A stretch of DNA of 41,221 nucleotides, taken from Bacteroidales bacterium. Lineage in GTDB: Bacteria; Bacteroidota; Bacteroidia; Bacteroidales; TTA-H9. The stretch is taken from NCBI GenBank assembly GCA_030656615.1, contig JAUSOY010000034.1:1-41221 (forward strand). Direction: 5' to 3'. The translations under genes and the position numbers were made by a program. Positions within the stretch are counted from its first letter, which is position 1. The number at the start of each line of letters is the position of its first letter. Shown piece by piece: positions 16,525 to 25,463 of the stretch. The notes beneath the pieces are model-generated. The model did no database searches and was not told the origin of the DNA. It saw only the letters and a list, made by a program, of their open reading frames with translations.

Positions 16525-18444
16525 CTAGGCTGCAAATGCAGCATATAAAAGCACCAATGCCATGATAATAACTCCAGAAAGAAAGACAAAACCGTACTTC
16601 TGCAACTGTCCTGATTGTAATGGCTTAATAAGTCGGGAAGTGCTTACAGTTATCCAACCAATACCATCCATCGTAGCATCAATTACATGGCGGTCGAACC
16701 AGGCTATTGGTGTCGAAATCCGATTAAAAACAAACTTATGGGTGATGAAGAGATATACTTCATCAATGTAAAACTTATTAAATGCCCATCGGTGGAAGAA
16801 ACGGAAACCATGACTAACGCGGTCAGGAAGGTCAGAGTCTTTTTTGTACATTACCCATGCGATAGCAATACCTATTAATCCGACGAGGACAGAAGGAATG
16901 GCTATGATGCCTTCAATATGCGTTTCGAAAGGCTTGAAATCGGAAGAAATATAATCGGAAAAAGGAATATAACCGATAAAGATTGAAGCAAAAGCCAGCA
17001 TCATCAGTGGAATTGTCATCGTTAAAGGCGATTCGTGCGGGGTATGATGATAATGGGGTTCTTTATTCCAGAATACCCGGAAGTACAAACGGAACATGTA
17101 AAAAGCAGTCAGACCGGCAACAAACATTTGGATGAAGAATATCGCCTTATTATGGTGGTAGGCTGCTGCCAGAATTTCATCTTTACTAAAAAATCCAGAG
17201 AGTCCCGGAATACCAGCAATGGTAAGACAAGCGATTAAAAATGTAATATGCGTAATTGGCATATATTTACGAAGTCCTCCCATTTCATTCATAACATTAC
17301 TGTGTACTGCATGAATAATGGAACCTGCACCAAGAAAAAGTAATGCTTTAAACATGGCGTGGGTTGTAAGATGGAACATCGATGCCATATAACCCAGTCC
17401 ATCATGTCCTCCGTAACCCGAAACACCCAAGCCTACCATCATATATCCGATTTGCGACATGGTAGAATAAGCCAGTACCCGTTTAATATCAAACTGAGTA
17501 GTGGCAATAATTGCTGCAAACAAGGATGATGTGGCGCCAACCCATGCCACAATTTCGAGACCAACGGGAGCTGAAAGCGCATATACAGGAAAAAGTCGTG
17601 CAACCAGATATACGCCAGCCACAACCATCGTAGCAGCATGAATCAATGCAGAAACCGGCGTTGGGCCTTCCATGGCATCGGGTAACCAGATATGAAGCGG
17701 AAACATAGCCGATTTTCCGGCACCGCCCATAAACACAAATATCAATGACCAGGTCATCGTAGAAAGACCGAGTAACCAGGCTCCGCTTCCGGTTTGCATT
17801 GCTGCTCCCTGCGGATTGGTGAGTTCCAGAAAATCAAAGGTACCCGTATTAAACGAAAGCAATAATATACCGATCAAAAAACCTAAATCAGCAAAACGTG
17901 TAACGATAAAGGCCTTTTTTGAGGCCGCTACCGCCGAAGGTTTCTGATAATAAAATCCGATTAAAAGAAAAGAAGATACACCAACCAATTCCCAGAACAT
18001 ATACATCTGGAAAATATTGGTAGCAAGCACCAGACCCAGCATCGAAAAACTAAACAGCGAAAGGAAAGAGTAAAAACGAACGAATCCCGTTTCGCCTTTC
18101 ATATAACCCAGGCTATACACATGCACCAGAAAAGACACCGTGGTTACAACAAAAAGCATCATCACAGAAATGGGATCAATAAAAACACCCATATCGATGT
18201 GCAATTTATCCGAAAAATTCAGCCACACCATATTATAGCCGATGATTTGCTGATAAGCACCATCCACTTTTTCGAGGCTGAAATATTTAAAAACCGTCAT
18301 CAGACTAAGTATCCATGATATAAAAAGACCTGTCGTACCGATGAGTCCGCCCAGCTGTGGCTTAATTCTTCCCGACGCCAATCCTAAAAACAGGAAAGTA
18401 AACAGAGGGATTAAAGGAATAAGTACTGTATACGTAAAATTCAT
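16525..18444 (-). CDS. nuoL: NADH-quinone oxidoreductase subunit L
   Basis: The distal antiporter-like subunit, 639 residues. The core has the family motifs WELVGVSSFLLIGFYY, HIWLPDAMEGPTPVSAL and KRVLAYSTMSQIGYMMVG. The C-terminal part carries the long lateral helix and final membrane helix (QSGQLQKYGFVFLSGVIIM) that brace subunits M and N. The segment WNKEPHYHHTPHESPLTM between membrane helices is histidine-rich but within normal variation. It follows nuoK by 19 bases and is read in the same operon. Confidence 0.95.
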   Translation of the reverse strand: MNFTYTVLIPLIPLFTFLFLGLASGRIKPQLGGLIGTTGLFISWILSLMTVFKYFSLEKVDGAYQQIIGYNMVWLNFSDKLHIDMGVFIDPISVMMLFVVTTVSFLVHVYSLGYMKGETGFVRFYSFLSLFSFSMLGLVLATNIFQMYMFWELVGVSSFLLIGFYYQKPSAVAASKKAFIVTRFADLGFLIGILLLSFNTGTFDFLELTNPQGAAMQTGSGAWLLGLSTMTWSLIFVFMGGAGKSAMFPLHIWLPDAMEGPTPVSALIHAATMVVAGVYLVARLFPVYALSAPVGLEIVAWVGATSSLFAAIIATTQFDIKRVLAYSTMSQIGYMMVGLGVSGYGGHDGLGYMASMFHLTTHAMFKALLFLGAGSIIHAVHSNVMNEMGGLRKYMPITHITFLIACLTIAGIPGLSGFFSKDEILAAAYHHNKAIFFIQMFVAGLTAFYMFRLYFRVFWNKEPHYHHTPHESPLTMTIPLMMLAFASIFIGYIPFSDYISSDFKPFETHIEGIIAIPSVLVGLIGIAIAWVMYKKDSDLPDRVSHGFRFFHRWAFNKFYIDEVYLFITHKFVFNRISTPIAWFDRHVIDATMDGIGWITVSTSRLIKPLQSGQLQKYGFVFLSGVIIMALVLLYAAFAA

Positions 18445-18463
18445 TTTTCCTGATTTTTAATGA

Positions 18464-18781
18464 CTAATATTTCATTTCGGAAACGTCTTCCACATTGATG
18501 GTGGTGAATCGACGATAAATATTGATGATGATGGCAATAGCAACGGCTGCTTCACAGGCTGCAATAGCAATAATAAAGATGCTAAAAAACTGACCCTGAA
18601 GATGCTGAGGATACAAATAACGGTTGAATGCCACAAAATTGATATTTACAGAGTTTAAGATAAGCTCTATCGACATCAGAATCGTGATGAGGTTCCGGCG
18701 GGTTAAAAAGCCATATATTCCAGTGAAAAACATCACCGTGGCTACGACCAGAATCAGATGCAGGGGAATACCTTCAATCAT
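18464..18781 (-). CDS. nuoK: NADH-quinone oxidoreductase subunit K
   Basis: A 105-residue membrane subunit with three helices; it belongs to the E-channel region linking quinone chemistry to pumping. The conserved segment TILMSIELILNSVNINFV contains the essential glutamate in helix 2, and a second acidic residue is in ACEAAVAIAIIINIYR. Size matches the usual 100-105. It starts 14 bases after nuoJ. Confidence 0.95.
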   Translation of the reverse strand: MIEGIPLHLILVVATVMFFTGIYGFLTRRNLITILMSIELILNSVNINFVAFNRYLYPQHLQGQFFSIFIIAIAACEAAVAIAIIINIYRRFTTINVEDVSEMKY

Positions 18782-18795
18782 GATTTCTAAAATTA

Positions 18796-19326
18796 TTAAT
18801 TGTTAGATTCGTTTTTTTCTTCCTTGCGGGCAATGATGATGGCTCCAATCATTGAAGCCAGCAACAAAATTGAAATTACTTCAAAGGGCAGTACAAAACC
18901 TTCCTTTTCGTAACTCAGCAAACTAAGCCCAATCCATCGCATCTCAACAGCACGGGCTGCTTCGGTACTGGCTTCAAACTGGTACTGTAAAATGGTGGTA
19001 ATAACAAGAATAGCCCCTATTGCCACGGCAATACCGGTTGCTAATCGCTTCTTCCATCCTACCATATCAAATTTGACGCCAACATGACTCGTAAGTAATA
19101 TGGAGAAAATGATGAGGACAACGATACCTCCTGCATACAACGTTATTTGTACGGCTGCCAGAAATTGATAATTCAGAAGAAAATAAATTCCGGCGGTGGA
19201 TATTAATACAAATAAGAGATACGTGGCTGCCCTAAGTATACGCTGGCTGGTAACTGTCAATATTGAAAATATGACAATGGCCAGGGCAAAAAAGTAAAAC
19301 ATAAACTGGCTGGCTGTGAGCATCAT
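18796..19326 (-). CDS. nuoJ: NADH-quinone oxidoreductase subunit J
   Basis: A 176-residue membrane subunit with about five hydrophobic helices. The helix ending QITLYAGGIVVLIIFSILL matches the pi-bulge helix of the family. Its first ATG shares one base with the stop of nuoI (TAATG type overlap), indicating translational coupling. The C terminus is charged (RKEEKNESNN) and cytoplasmic. Confidence 0.93.
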   Translation of the reverse strand: MMLTASQFMFYFFALAIVIFSILTVTSQRILRAATYLLFVLISTAGIYFLLNYQFLAAVQITLYAGGIVVLIIFSILLTSHVGVKFDMVGWKKRLATGIAVAIGAILVITTILQYQFEASTEAARAVEMRWIGLSLLSYEKEGFVLPFEVISILLLASMIGAIIIARKEEKNESNN

Positions 19327-19802
19327 TATTCAACTCCTTTCTTAAGGCTGGAACCTTCTTTATTTAATACCTTATTGAGTTTGGTGCGATCAAAAACGGC
19401 ATGTTCGAATTCCTGTCCCCATGCCAAAGCGTTAGAGGGGCAGGTTTTAATACAAAGACCACAGAAAGTACACATTCCCAGACGGTAAATGTGCTTATCG
19501 ATGGCTCTTTTCTTCTTGCCTTCTTCGGTCACATTCATCACACTGATTATTTCGATACTGCCATTGGGGCAATTTATTTCGCAAATACCACAACCGGTGC
19601 ATGTATGTTGGTTATTCTCATCATGAGGCATTATCACCTCGCCTTTAAATCGATCGAACATCACCAAAGTATCTCTGTTTTCGGGATACTTCTGGGTAAT
19701 GATGGTGGAAGGCCGGACGAAGTACGATAAAGTAACCTTCATGCCTCTCATCAGACTGATAATGGCATTAAATATATCGCTGAAATATTCTTTTATCATC
19801 AT
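19326..19802 (-). CDS. nuoI: NADH-quinone oxidoreductase subunit I (two 4Fe-4S clusters)
   Basis: The ferredoxin-like subunit that passes electrons to the final cluster next to quinone. Two CxxCxxCxxxC motifs are present: C68, C71, C74, C78 in CTGCGICEINCP and C111, C114, C117, C121 in CTFCGLCIKTCP. At 158 residues it is near the usual 160-180. The N-terminal amphipathic helix (FNAIISLMRGMKVTLSYF) fits membrane-surface attachment. It lies 12 bases after nuoH and overlaps nuoJ by one base. Confidence 0.95.
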   Translation of the reverse strand: MMIKEYFSDIFNAIISLMRGMKVTLSYFVRPSTIITQKYPENRDTLVMFDRFKGEVIMPHDENNQHTCTGCGICEINCPNGSIEIISVMNVTEEGKKKRAIDKHIYRLGMCTFCGLCIKTCPSNALAWGQEFEHAVFDRTKLNKVLNKEGSSLKKGVE

Positions 19803-19814
19803 AGAGCCAATGAA

Positions 19815-20903
19815 TTAAAAATGTAAACCCAAAAGAACCAGGGTTGCCATCAGAACAACATTAAACAAGTTAATCGGCAACAGGTATTTCCATTCCAGGG
19901 TGAGTAACTGGTCGATTCGTAAACGGGGGAAAGTCCACTTAAACCACATTATAATAAAGATAATGAAGGCCGTTTTACCGATATACCAGAAAAAAGGAGG
20001 CAGAAAGTCCATAATGGCATTAAAACCATCCCAACCGTAAACATGGAACGGCATCCAGCCTCCCAAAAATACTGTTGCTCCCAGTGAGGCAACAATGAAC
20101 ATATTCATGTATTCGGCCAGAAAAAAGAAGGCGAATTTAATACCCGAATATTCGGTATGAAAACCAGCCGTAAGTTCCGATTCAGCTTCTGCCAAATCAA
20201 AAGGCCCACGATTGATTTCTGCTGTACTTGCAATAAGAAATATTATAAAAGCAATGATGGCCGATATATGTCCTGTGAAAATAAACCATCCATCGCGCTG
20301 CAATTCTACTATCTCAGAAATCTGCATGGTTCCTGCCAAAACTATAATCGTAATCAGTGAAAGTCCGACGGACAGTTCATAACTGACTATCTGTGCTCCG
20401 GAACGCATGGCACCAATGAGTGAATATTTACTGTTACTCGACCACCCAGCCAGAAGGATTCCAATAACACCCAAAGATGATACCGCTACAATATAGAATA
20501 TACCAATGTTCAAATCCACGGCATGAAGTCCTAAAGCAAAAGGAATGGCAGCCAATGCAAGAAAAGAGGCAATGATTACAATAAACGGAGCGATGTTAAA
20601 CAGTAGTTTATCGGCTTTCTTTATGTATATCAACTCTTTAAATAGAAGTTTGATAAGGTCGGCGATGGTTTGGAAAAAGCCCCAGGGCCCTACCCTGTTT
20701 GGACCCAGCCGGCATTGCATAAAGGCACAGATACGACGTTCGGCCAAAACCAGCATCAGTCCAACAATAGCGTAAAAGGTCAGAAACGCCAATCCCACCA
20801 GCACCATTTCTGTGGTGATAACCCAGAAAGGACTCATAACCGCATCGAGCGACTGATGTACCCATTGGGTGAAGGATGAAAAATCGTAAATATCTAGAGG
20901 CAT
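19815..20903 (-). CDS. nuoH: NADH-quinone oxidoreductase subunit H
   Basis: The membrane subunit that, with B and D, forms the quinone-binding chamber. It has 362 residues and eight or nine helices. Signature segments are [15 protein letters not shown] and [18 protein letters not shown], the second carrying the acidic residues that start the charge relay. The C-terminal [19 protein letters not shown] is also typical. It is 21 bases after nuoD. Confidence 0.96.
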   Translation of the reverse strand: MPLDIYDFSSFTQWVHQSLDAVMSPFWVITTEMVLVGLAFLTFYAIVGLMLVLAERRICAFMQCRLGPNRVGPWGFFQTIADLIKLLFKELIYIKKADKLLFNIAPFIVIIASFLALAAIPFALGLHAVDLNIGIFYIVAVSSLGVIGILLAGWSSNSKYSLIGAMRSGAQIVSYELSVGLSLITIIVLAGTMQISEIVELQRDGWFIFTGHISAIIAFIIFLIASTAEINRGPFDLAEAESELTAGFHTEYSGIKFAFFFLAEYMNMFIVASLGATVFLGGWMPFHVYGWDGFNAIMDFLPPFFWYIGKTAFIIFIIMWFKWTFPRLRIDQLLTLEWKYLLPINLFNVVLMATLVLLGLHF

Positions 20904-20924
20904 ATTAAAGCGTTTAAAATATTC

Positions 20925-22055
20925 TTAACGGTCCATATCGGGAATTACAAGATCAAGAGAACCACTGATGGCCACCAGGTCGGCAATTTTCTGCCCGCGG
21001 GCCATTTCTTCAATGGCTGAAAGATTAATAAAGTTTGGTGAACGGAATTTCACACGATACGGATACTTGTTTCCGTCGCTGATAACGTGTACGCCAAACT
21101 CACCGCGGCAGGCTTCAACTCTTTGATAATATTCGCCTTCGGGCAACTTGATGATGGGTTTCATTTTTACTGCAAAATCGCCTTCCGGTATATTGTCGAT
21201 AAGCTGTTCGATGATGTTCATCGATTCCCACATTTCGGCAATACGGACTTTATATCGTGCAAAGGTATCGCCCGCCTGTTCAAGACTTTCGTTGAATACA
21301 ACCTTGTCGTATGCACTGTATGGCGCATGTTTACGAACATCGCAAGAAAAACCACTACCGCGTCCGGAAGGCCCGGTAACGCCCCAATTAATGATATCCT
21401 CACGCGACATGTATCCAATTCCTTTGGACCTGTTATGGAAAATAACATTTCCGGTCAGGAGCTGATCGTATTCGGGTAATATTTTACGGAAATACTTGAT
21501 AAATTCCTTCACATTTTTCTGAAAATCAGGATGAATATCGTTCATCAGACCGCCCGGAACATTATAACTTTGGATAAGCCTTCCACCAGTGGTTTGTTCG
21601 AAAATATCCAGGATTTTTTCACGGTCGCGTAAACCATAGAAGAAGGTCGTGAGAGCACCCAAATCCATTCCGAAAGCACACCACCATAACTGATGCGATG
21701 CCAAACGGGAGAGTTCATCGATGATGGTCCGAATGTATTTCACACGTTCCGGCACTTCTACGCCCAAAGCATCCTCTACGAGAAGACAAACTGCTTCATT
21801 ATTGATGTGAGCAGACAAATAATCCAAACGGTCCGTCAAATGAATAATTTGGGGATAGGTAAGTTTTTCGCACATCTTTTCGATGCCACGATGTATGTAT
21901 CCACAATGAGGCTGTATCTGGGTAACTGTTTCGCCCTTCAGCTTTAGCAAAAACCTCAAAACACCGTGTGTTGACGGATGCTGAGGACCCATATTGATAA
22001 TGAATTCCTGAGAATCAGGACTTACATTGTGATCGGTATCAACTTTTATAGCCAT
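20925..22055 (-). CDS. nuoD: NADH-quinone oxidoreductase subunit D (49-kDa type)
   Basis: The hydrogenase-like peripheral subunit that lines the quinone site. It has 376 residues and is separate from NuoC, not fused as in some relatives. Motifs include QPHCGYIHRGIEK (quinone-site His), GPSGRGSGFSCDVRKHAPY and the C-terminal DLVIPDMDR. The sequence starts AIKVDTDHNVSPDSQEFIIN and then GPQHPSTHGV, normal for the family. It begins 17 bases after nuoC. Confidence 0.96.
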   Translation of the reverse strand: MAIKVDTDHNVSPDSQEFIINMGPQHPSTHGVLRFLLKLKGETVTQIQPHCGYIHRGIEKMCEKLTYPQIIHLTDRLDYLSAHINNEAVCLLVEDALGVEVPERVKYIRTIIDELSRLASHQLWWCAFGMDLGALTTFFYGLRDREKILDIFEQTTGGRLIQSYNVPGGLMNDIHPDFQKNVKEFIKYFRKILPEYDQLLTGNVIFHNRSKGIGYMSREDIINWGVTGPSGRGSGFSCDVRKHAPYSAYDKVVFNESLEQAGDTFARYKVRIAEMWESMNIIEQLIDNIPEGDFAVKMKPIIKLPEGEYYQRVEACRGEFGVHVISDGNKYPYRVKFRSPNFINLSAIEEMARGQKIADLVAISGSLDLVIPDMDR

Positions 22056-22072
22056 GTTGTAGGGTATCCTTT

Positions 22073-22528
22073 TTAACGTTCTACAATGTTTACTTCGTCG
22101 GTATAGTCCTTGCGCAGAGGGTGCCCTACCCAGTCATCGTCGAGAAAAATTCTTCGCAAATCAGGGTGATTACTAAATTTCACACCCAATAAATCAAAAA
22201 TCTCACGTTCATGAAAATTAGCAGATTTCCATATCTCAACAAGGCTGTCGATATTGGCATCATCATTACGATCCAAATCAGAATGCAACAACAGGCAATG
22301 CTGATAAACCGTTGAATTCAACAGATAAGCCATTCGATAGGAAGTGCCCATATCTGTACCAGTAATGTTGATAAGATAATCGAATTGCAGGTCAGGATCA
22401 GCGGCCAGAACACGGCACAATGCCAGTAAAGAAGAGGCGGGCACCCTAACAGTAAGGTTCTGTTTCTCTTCAATCACCAGCGAAGGATCCATCGCCTGAA
22501 GTTTCAGTATAAGTTCCTGATTATTCAT
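22073..22528 (-). CDS. nuoC: NADH-quinone oxidoreductase subunit C (30-kDa type)
   Basis: A 151-residue peripheral-arm subunit. The signature [19 protein letters not shown], followed by a conserved [12 protein letters not shown], is complete. The first eight bases overlap the end of nuoB. It has no membrane segment and carries no cofactor; it supports NuoB and NuoD. Confidence 0.95.
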   Translation of the reverse strand: MNNQELILKLQAMDPSLVIEEKQNLTVRVPASSLLALCRVLAADPDLQFDYLINITGTDMGTSYRMAYLLNSTVYQHCLLLHSDLDRNDDANIDSLVEIWKSANFHEREIFDLLGVKFSNHPDLRRIFLDDDWVGHPLRKDYTDEVNIVER

Positions 22529-23111
22529 TTTCGGGAAATTTTAAATCGTTGGTATAGCCGGCATCGTCATCCCTTTTGTATTTATTGCTGATTGTTTCCG
22601 TCTCAATTTTACGCTGCAACTGCATGATACCATACAGCAAAGCTTCTGGACGCGGAGGACAACCGGGTATATATACATCCACAGGAATAACATGTTCTAC
22701 GCCTTTTATCACATGATAAGAGTTATAATAAAATGGCCCGCCAGAAATAGCGCAGGCTCCCATGGCAATTACATACTTTGGATCGGCCATCTGATCATAA
22801 AGGCGTTTAAGAACCGGCGCCATCTTATTGGTGATGGTTCCGGCCACCACAATAACATCGGCCTGACGGGGCGAAGCTCTATAAACTTCAACACCGAAGC
22901 GTGCAAAATCGTGACGCGAGGCACCAGCCGCCATCATTTCTATACCACAACAACTGGTGGCAAATGTGAGTGGCCAAATGGAATTAGAACGGCCCCAGTT
23001 GATGAGTCCGTCGAGTGTGGTCATAAAAAAACTTCCTTTGTTTTTTTCGGCCATTTCTTCCAGGGTTTCATTGTCCCTGAAATCTTCATACTTCATTGAT
23101 TTTATGCCCAT
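22521..23111 (-). CDS. nuoB: NADH-quinone oxidoreductase subunit B (cluster N2)
   Basis: The subunit that holds the terminal 4Fe-4S cluster N2 and donates to quinone. The ligand cysteines are in [17 protein letters not shown] and CPPRPEAL. The open frame extends upstream to 23222, but that extension would overlap most of the end of nuoA and is not family-like. I choose the ATG at 23111 ([11 protein letters not shown]), overlapping nuoA by ten bases and giving 196 residues; a second ATG at 23096 is a possible alternative. Downstream it overlaps nuoC by eight bases. Confidence 0.93.
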   Translation of the reverse strand: MGIKSMKYEDFRDNETLEEMAEKNKGSFFMTTLDGLINWGRSNSIWPLTFATSCCGIEMMAAGASRHDFARFGVEVYRASPRQADVIVVAGTITNKMAPVLKRLYDQMADPKYVIAMGACAISGGPFYYNSYHVIKGVEHVIPVDVYIPGCPPRPEALLYGIMQLQRKIETETISNKYKRDDDAGYTNDLKFPENE

Positions 23112-23452
23112 GTCAGTGCTTTCTTTTTCCAGGCGTATAAAAGGCCTAATACCAGAATCACAAAAAATATCAGAATTTCGATATATCCTACCAGGCCAAC
23201 TTCTTTCATAACCACGGCCCACGGATAAATGAATACCGTTTCCACATCAAATACCAGAAAAAGTATCGCGAAAAGGTAATAACCCACGTTAAACTGCAGC
23301 CAACTGACGCCCTTTGTGGGAATACCACATTCGTATGGCTCAAATTTTTGGTAATTAACGGATTTAGGGGCTATGAAATGGGAAAAAACGAGGGCTCCTC
23401 CCACCAAGACAAAGGCCACCAAAAACATCGTAACAAGCATATTGCCGTCCAT
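23102..23452 (-). CDS. nuoA: NADH-quinone oxidoreductase subunit A
   Basis: A 116-residue membrane subunit with three helices and the first gene of the operon. The loop YECGIPTKG contains the conserved cysteine, and [14 protein letters not shown] has the conserved acidic residues of helix 2. The start gives [11 protein letters not shown]; an internal ATG at residue 5 is possible. A candidate promoter lies 66-95 bases upstream. Confidence 0.95.
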   Translation of the reverse strand: MDGNMLVTMFLVAFVLVGGALVFSHFIAPKSVNYQKFEPYECGIPTKGVSWLQFNVGYYLFAILFLVFDVETVFIYPWAVVMKEVGLVGYIEILIFFVILVLGLLYAWKKKALTWA

Positions 23453-23517
23453 AGTATATCCAATTTATTATTATCTAATTATTTAATAATCAGTATATAT
23501 AAAAAACATCAAGTAGT

Positions 23518-23547
23518 CAAAAATAGTCGATATAAGAAAACAGCCAA
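23518..23547 (-). promoter_or_regulatory. Promoter of the nuo operon
   Basis: On the minus strand TTG (23547-23545), 19 bases, then TATTTTTG (23525-23518) matches the Bacteroidota consensus. The transcript would have a leader of about 60 bases before nuoA. Confidence 0.55.
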
Positions 23548-23614
23548 CATGAAATAAGGCCGTAAAAGTATTAATTAATCCAAATATCTATGAATGTACA
23601 TAAGTATTTTCTAT

Positions 23615-23630
23615 TGTGAATTAATTCACA
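23615..23630. promoter_or_regulatory. CRP/FNR-type palindrome upstream of nuo
   Basis: TGTGAATTAATTCACA is a perfect 16-bp palindrome with the half-site spacing TGTGA-N6-TCACA used by CRP-family regulators. It lies about 70 bases upstream of the nuo promoter's TTG element. The regulator is unknown; the site is a pattern match. Confidence 0.45.
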
Positions 23631-23943
23631 GACAAATTTAAATATCTGTATATTACTGATGTTCTATAATTTACAGTGTAATTTAGATAAAATACAAATT
23701 ATAATCGCAATTAGTGTTTCTGGTGTCCGGTTTAAGATCGTATTTTTAGCTTTTGCAATAATATATAACAAAATGGAACTGAATTAAACTCGGATTCGGA
23801 CAAAAGTAATTGGTTCTAAAGTATAATTAATTGATTATCATTTATTAATAAAAATATTTCGATTTTTACATAAGCATGTCCACAGAATCATTTAATTCAG
23901 CAGGATTCACAAGTACAATTAATACTATCGAAATAGAAATCTC

Positions 23944-23951
23944 TAATTTTG
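23944..23951 (+). promoter_or_regulatory. -7 box of the NTF2-like lipoprotein gene
   Basis: TAATTTTG matches TAnnTTTG and ends 21 bases before the ATG at 23973. No clear TTG element is found at 18-19 bases upstream. Confidence 0.35.
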
Positions 23952-23972
23952 AAAACCAAAAAAATCCCCCCT

Positions 23973-24530
23973 ATGCATACATTAATAAAAATACTGACTG
24001 GTTTTCTCCTTGTTTTTATACTTTTCTCCTGTACTTATAACAGCCAGGAAAAAACCGAAAATAGCCAATACGCAATTCAGGATTCTGCAACGGTTGCAAT
24101 GGCAAAAACCCAAATCATTCATCTCCTGGATTCGTTCAATATTGCTGCCGCCAATGCCGATTTTAACAGCTACTTTAATTACTTCGCCGAAGACGCCGTA
24201 TTCATTGGAACCGACGCCGCAGAATACTGGACAAAGCCTGACTTTATGTTATGGGCAAAACCCCATTTTGATTGTGGTAAAACCTGGGATTTTAAAGCTA
24301 TTGAAAGACATATTTATTTCAGTCCCGACGGAAATATAGCCTGGTTTGATGAGTTACTGAATACACAAATGAAAATCTGCAGGGGGTCGGGAGTTTTGAT
24401 AAAACACAAAAAAAACTGGAAAATAAAACAATATGTTCTGTCGATGACCATTCCCAATAGCCAAACAAGCACCATCGTAAAATTAAAAGCACCCATTGAA
24501 GACGAAATTATCAAGAATTTGACTCAATAG
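23973..24530 (+). CDS. NTF2/SnoaL-like domain lipoprotein
   Basis: Starting at the ATG at 23973 the product has 185 residues. The start is chosen because it gives a compact lipoprotein signal (MHTLIKILTGFLLVFILFSC, Cys20 as the lipidated residue); a TTG at 23949 only adds eight residues. After a short linker the body has the shape of a nuclear transport factor 2-like fold: a long helix (AMAKTQIIHLLDSFNIAAAN), then NYFAEDAVFIGTDAAEYWT, NIAWFDELLN and KNWKIKQYVLSMTIPN. Many such domains act as small ketosteroid-isomerase-like enzymes or ligand binders; no activity can be assigned. It stands alone on the plus strand, divergent from nuo and convergent with the ComB-like gene. Confidence 0.75.
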   Translation: MHTLIKILTGFLLVFILFSCTYNSQEKTENSQYAIQDSATVAMAKTQIIHLLDSFNIAAANADFNSYFNYFAEDAVFIGTDAAEYWTKPDFMLWAKPHFDCGKTWDFKAIERHIYFSPDGNIAWFDELLNTQMKICRGSGVLIKHKKNWKIKQYVLSMTIPNSQTSTIVKLKAPIEDEIIKNLTQ

Positions 24531-24638
24531 AATTGCTAATAACCAATAACATCCTGATTATATTGCTACACTCTAATGAACAATAATCGAACGGCTCTGA
24601 TTAGTTATCCATCATAGGTATTAAAATAATAAATTCCC

Positions 24639-24659
24639 TTTTAACTTTTAACTTTTAAC
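24639..24659. repeat. Heptanucleotide microsatellite, 3 x TTTTAAC
   Basis: Three perfect tandem copies of TTTTAAC. They overlap the last codons and stop of the ComB-like gene (TAA at 24648-24650 on the minus strand), so slippage could alter the protein's C terminus. Confidence 0.85.
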
Positions 24660-25367
24660 AACCACCTCACCCCCAGCCATCACAGGCACAATGGGGCAGG
24701 TATCGGTTTGAAGGCAAAAACCCAAGTCATCGAGCATGTTTAAGGCTTCCAGCCTTTTGTAATGCGATGCCTGCCGCAAATACGCTGATAAATCATCTTT
24801 AGCAGAATCATAAAGTGCCATGGCTGCTACGCATGAGTCGTCCTGCGTTTGAAAATGACCGGCTCTGATTAATGACTGAGCCAGAGCACCAGCAAAAAGA
24901 CTATCCTCCATACTGAACGCATTTTTCCAGCCGGAACATAATAGACTCGTATTGCATTCTTGTTGCACCAGATACTTTGTAAGGGCTTGCAAATTGCAAA
25001 AACCACCCAGCACTACTTTTCCCGCAGTTTGAGCCTTCTCCATAGCTACAGTGCCGTTTGTAGTCGAATATATGAGGCTTTTACCCTTTAGATTCATCGA
25101 AAAAAATCCATGAGCGGAATTTCCATAGTCAGCAAACGGCAACTTCTTTCCTTCCCGTTCGGCAGCCAATAGCAATGAATCAGACCGCATCTTCTCAGCA
25201 ATCTTCAAATCAGAAACCGGAATTATACGCTCCGCACCAGCCATAAAAGCAGCACATATGGCCGTAGTTGCCCTGTATATATCGATCACAACAATATTGC
25301 GGTTCGGGTCAAATGTCGAATAAGGAAACAAAACGGGTGAAAAAAAAACTTCAAGACTTAAAGCCAT
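24648..25367 (-). CDS. comB: 2-phosphosulfolactate phosphatase family protein (ComB-like)
   Basis: A 239-residue cytoplasmic protein of the ComB family. The archaeal enzyme hydrolyses 2-phosphosulfolactate to sulfolactate in coenzyme M synthesis and needs magnesium. Conserved segments are visible: VVIDIYRATTAI (27-37), FADYGNSAHGFF (78-89), and YSTTNGTVAME (100-110), followed by the SGWKN loop and EDSLFAGA. Bacteria of this kind do not make methane, so the sulfolactate would feed something else; sulfonolipid or other sulfonate metabolism is a possibility from what is known of the phylum, not from this sequence. It stands about 135 bases from amrS on the same strand, separated by microsatellites. 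The start is the first ATG. Confidence 0.85.
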   Translation of the reverse strand: MALSLEVFFSPVLFPYSTFDPNRNIVVIDIYRATTAICAAFMAGAERIIPVSDLKIAEKMRSDSLLLAAEREGKKLPFADYGNSAHGFFSMNLKGKSLIYSTTNGTVAMEKAQTAGKVVLGGFCNLQALTKYLVQQECNTSLLCSGWKNAFSMEDSLFAGALAQSLIRAGHFQTQDDSCVAAMALYDSAKDDLSAYLRQASHYKRLEALNMLDDLGFCLQTDTCPIVPVMAGGEVVVKS

Positions 25368-25395
25368 AATCAGGATTATTGATAATTAGTTTGTG

Positions 25396-25451
25396 TTTAG
25401 AGTTTGGGGTTTGGGGTTTGGGGTTTGGGGTTTAGTGTTTAGTGTTTAGTG
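25396..25451. repeat. Heptad tandem repeat with four TTTGGGG units
   Basis: Eight head-to-tail heptamers: TTTAGAG, four TTTGGGG (25403-25430) and three TTTAGTG. The four G4 runs spaced by TTT can form a G-quadruplex on the plus strand. The repeat lies 29 bases upstream of the ComB-like start. Confidence 0.9.
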
Positions 25452-25463
25452 TTCATTATTCAC

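Larger units (their letters stand above)
23453..23972. other. AT-rich divergent regulatory region between nuoA and the NTF2-like gene
   Basis: No gene is seen in these 520 bases. They hold a consensus-type promoter for nuo (23518-23547, minus), a perfect 16-bp palindrome (23615-23630), another minus-strand TAAATTTG box beside it (23633-23640), and a plus-strand -7 box (23944-23951). The remainder is A/T-rich with short A and T runs. Confidence 0.6.

Noticed and set aside
23112-23222. N-terminal extension of nuoB to 23222
   Set aside because: It overlaps the coding end of nuoA in another frame and is not family-like; the ATG at 23111 is better.
25396-25451. Telomere-like sequence or chromosome end
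   Set aside because: TTTGGGG resembles a telomere unit but lies in the middle of a contig between genes, with only four copies and other heptamers beside it.
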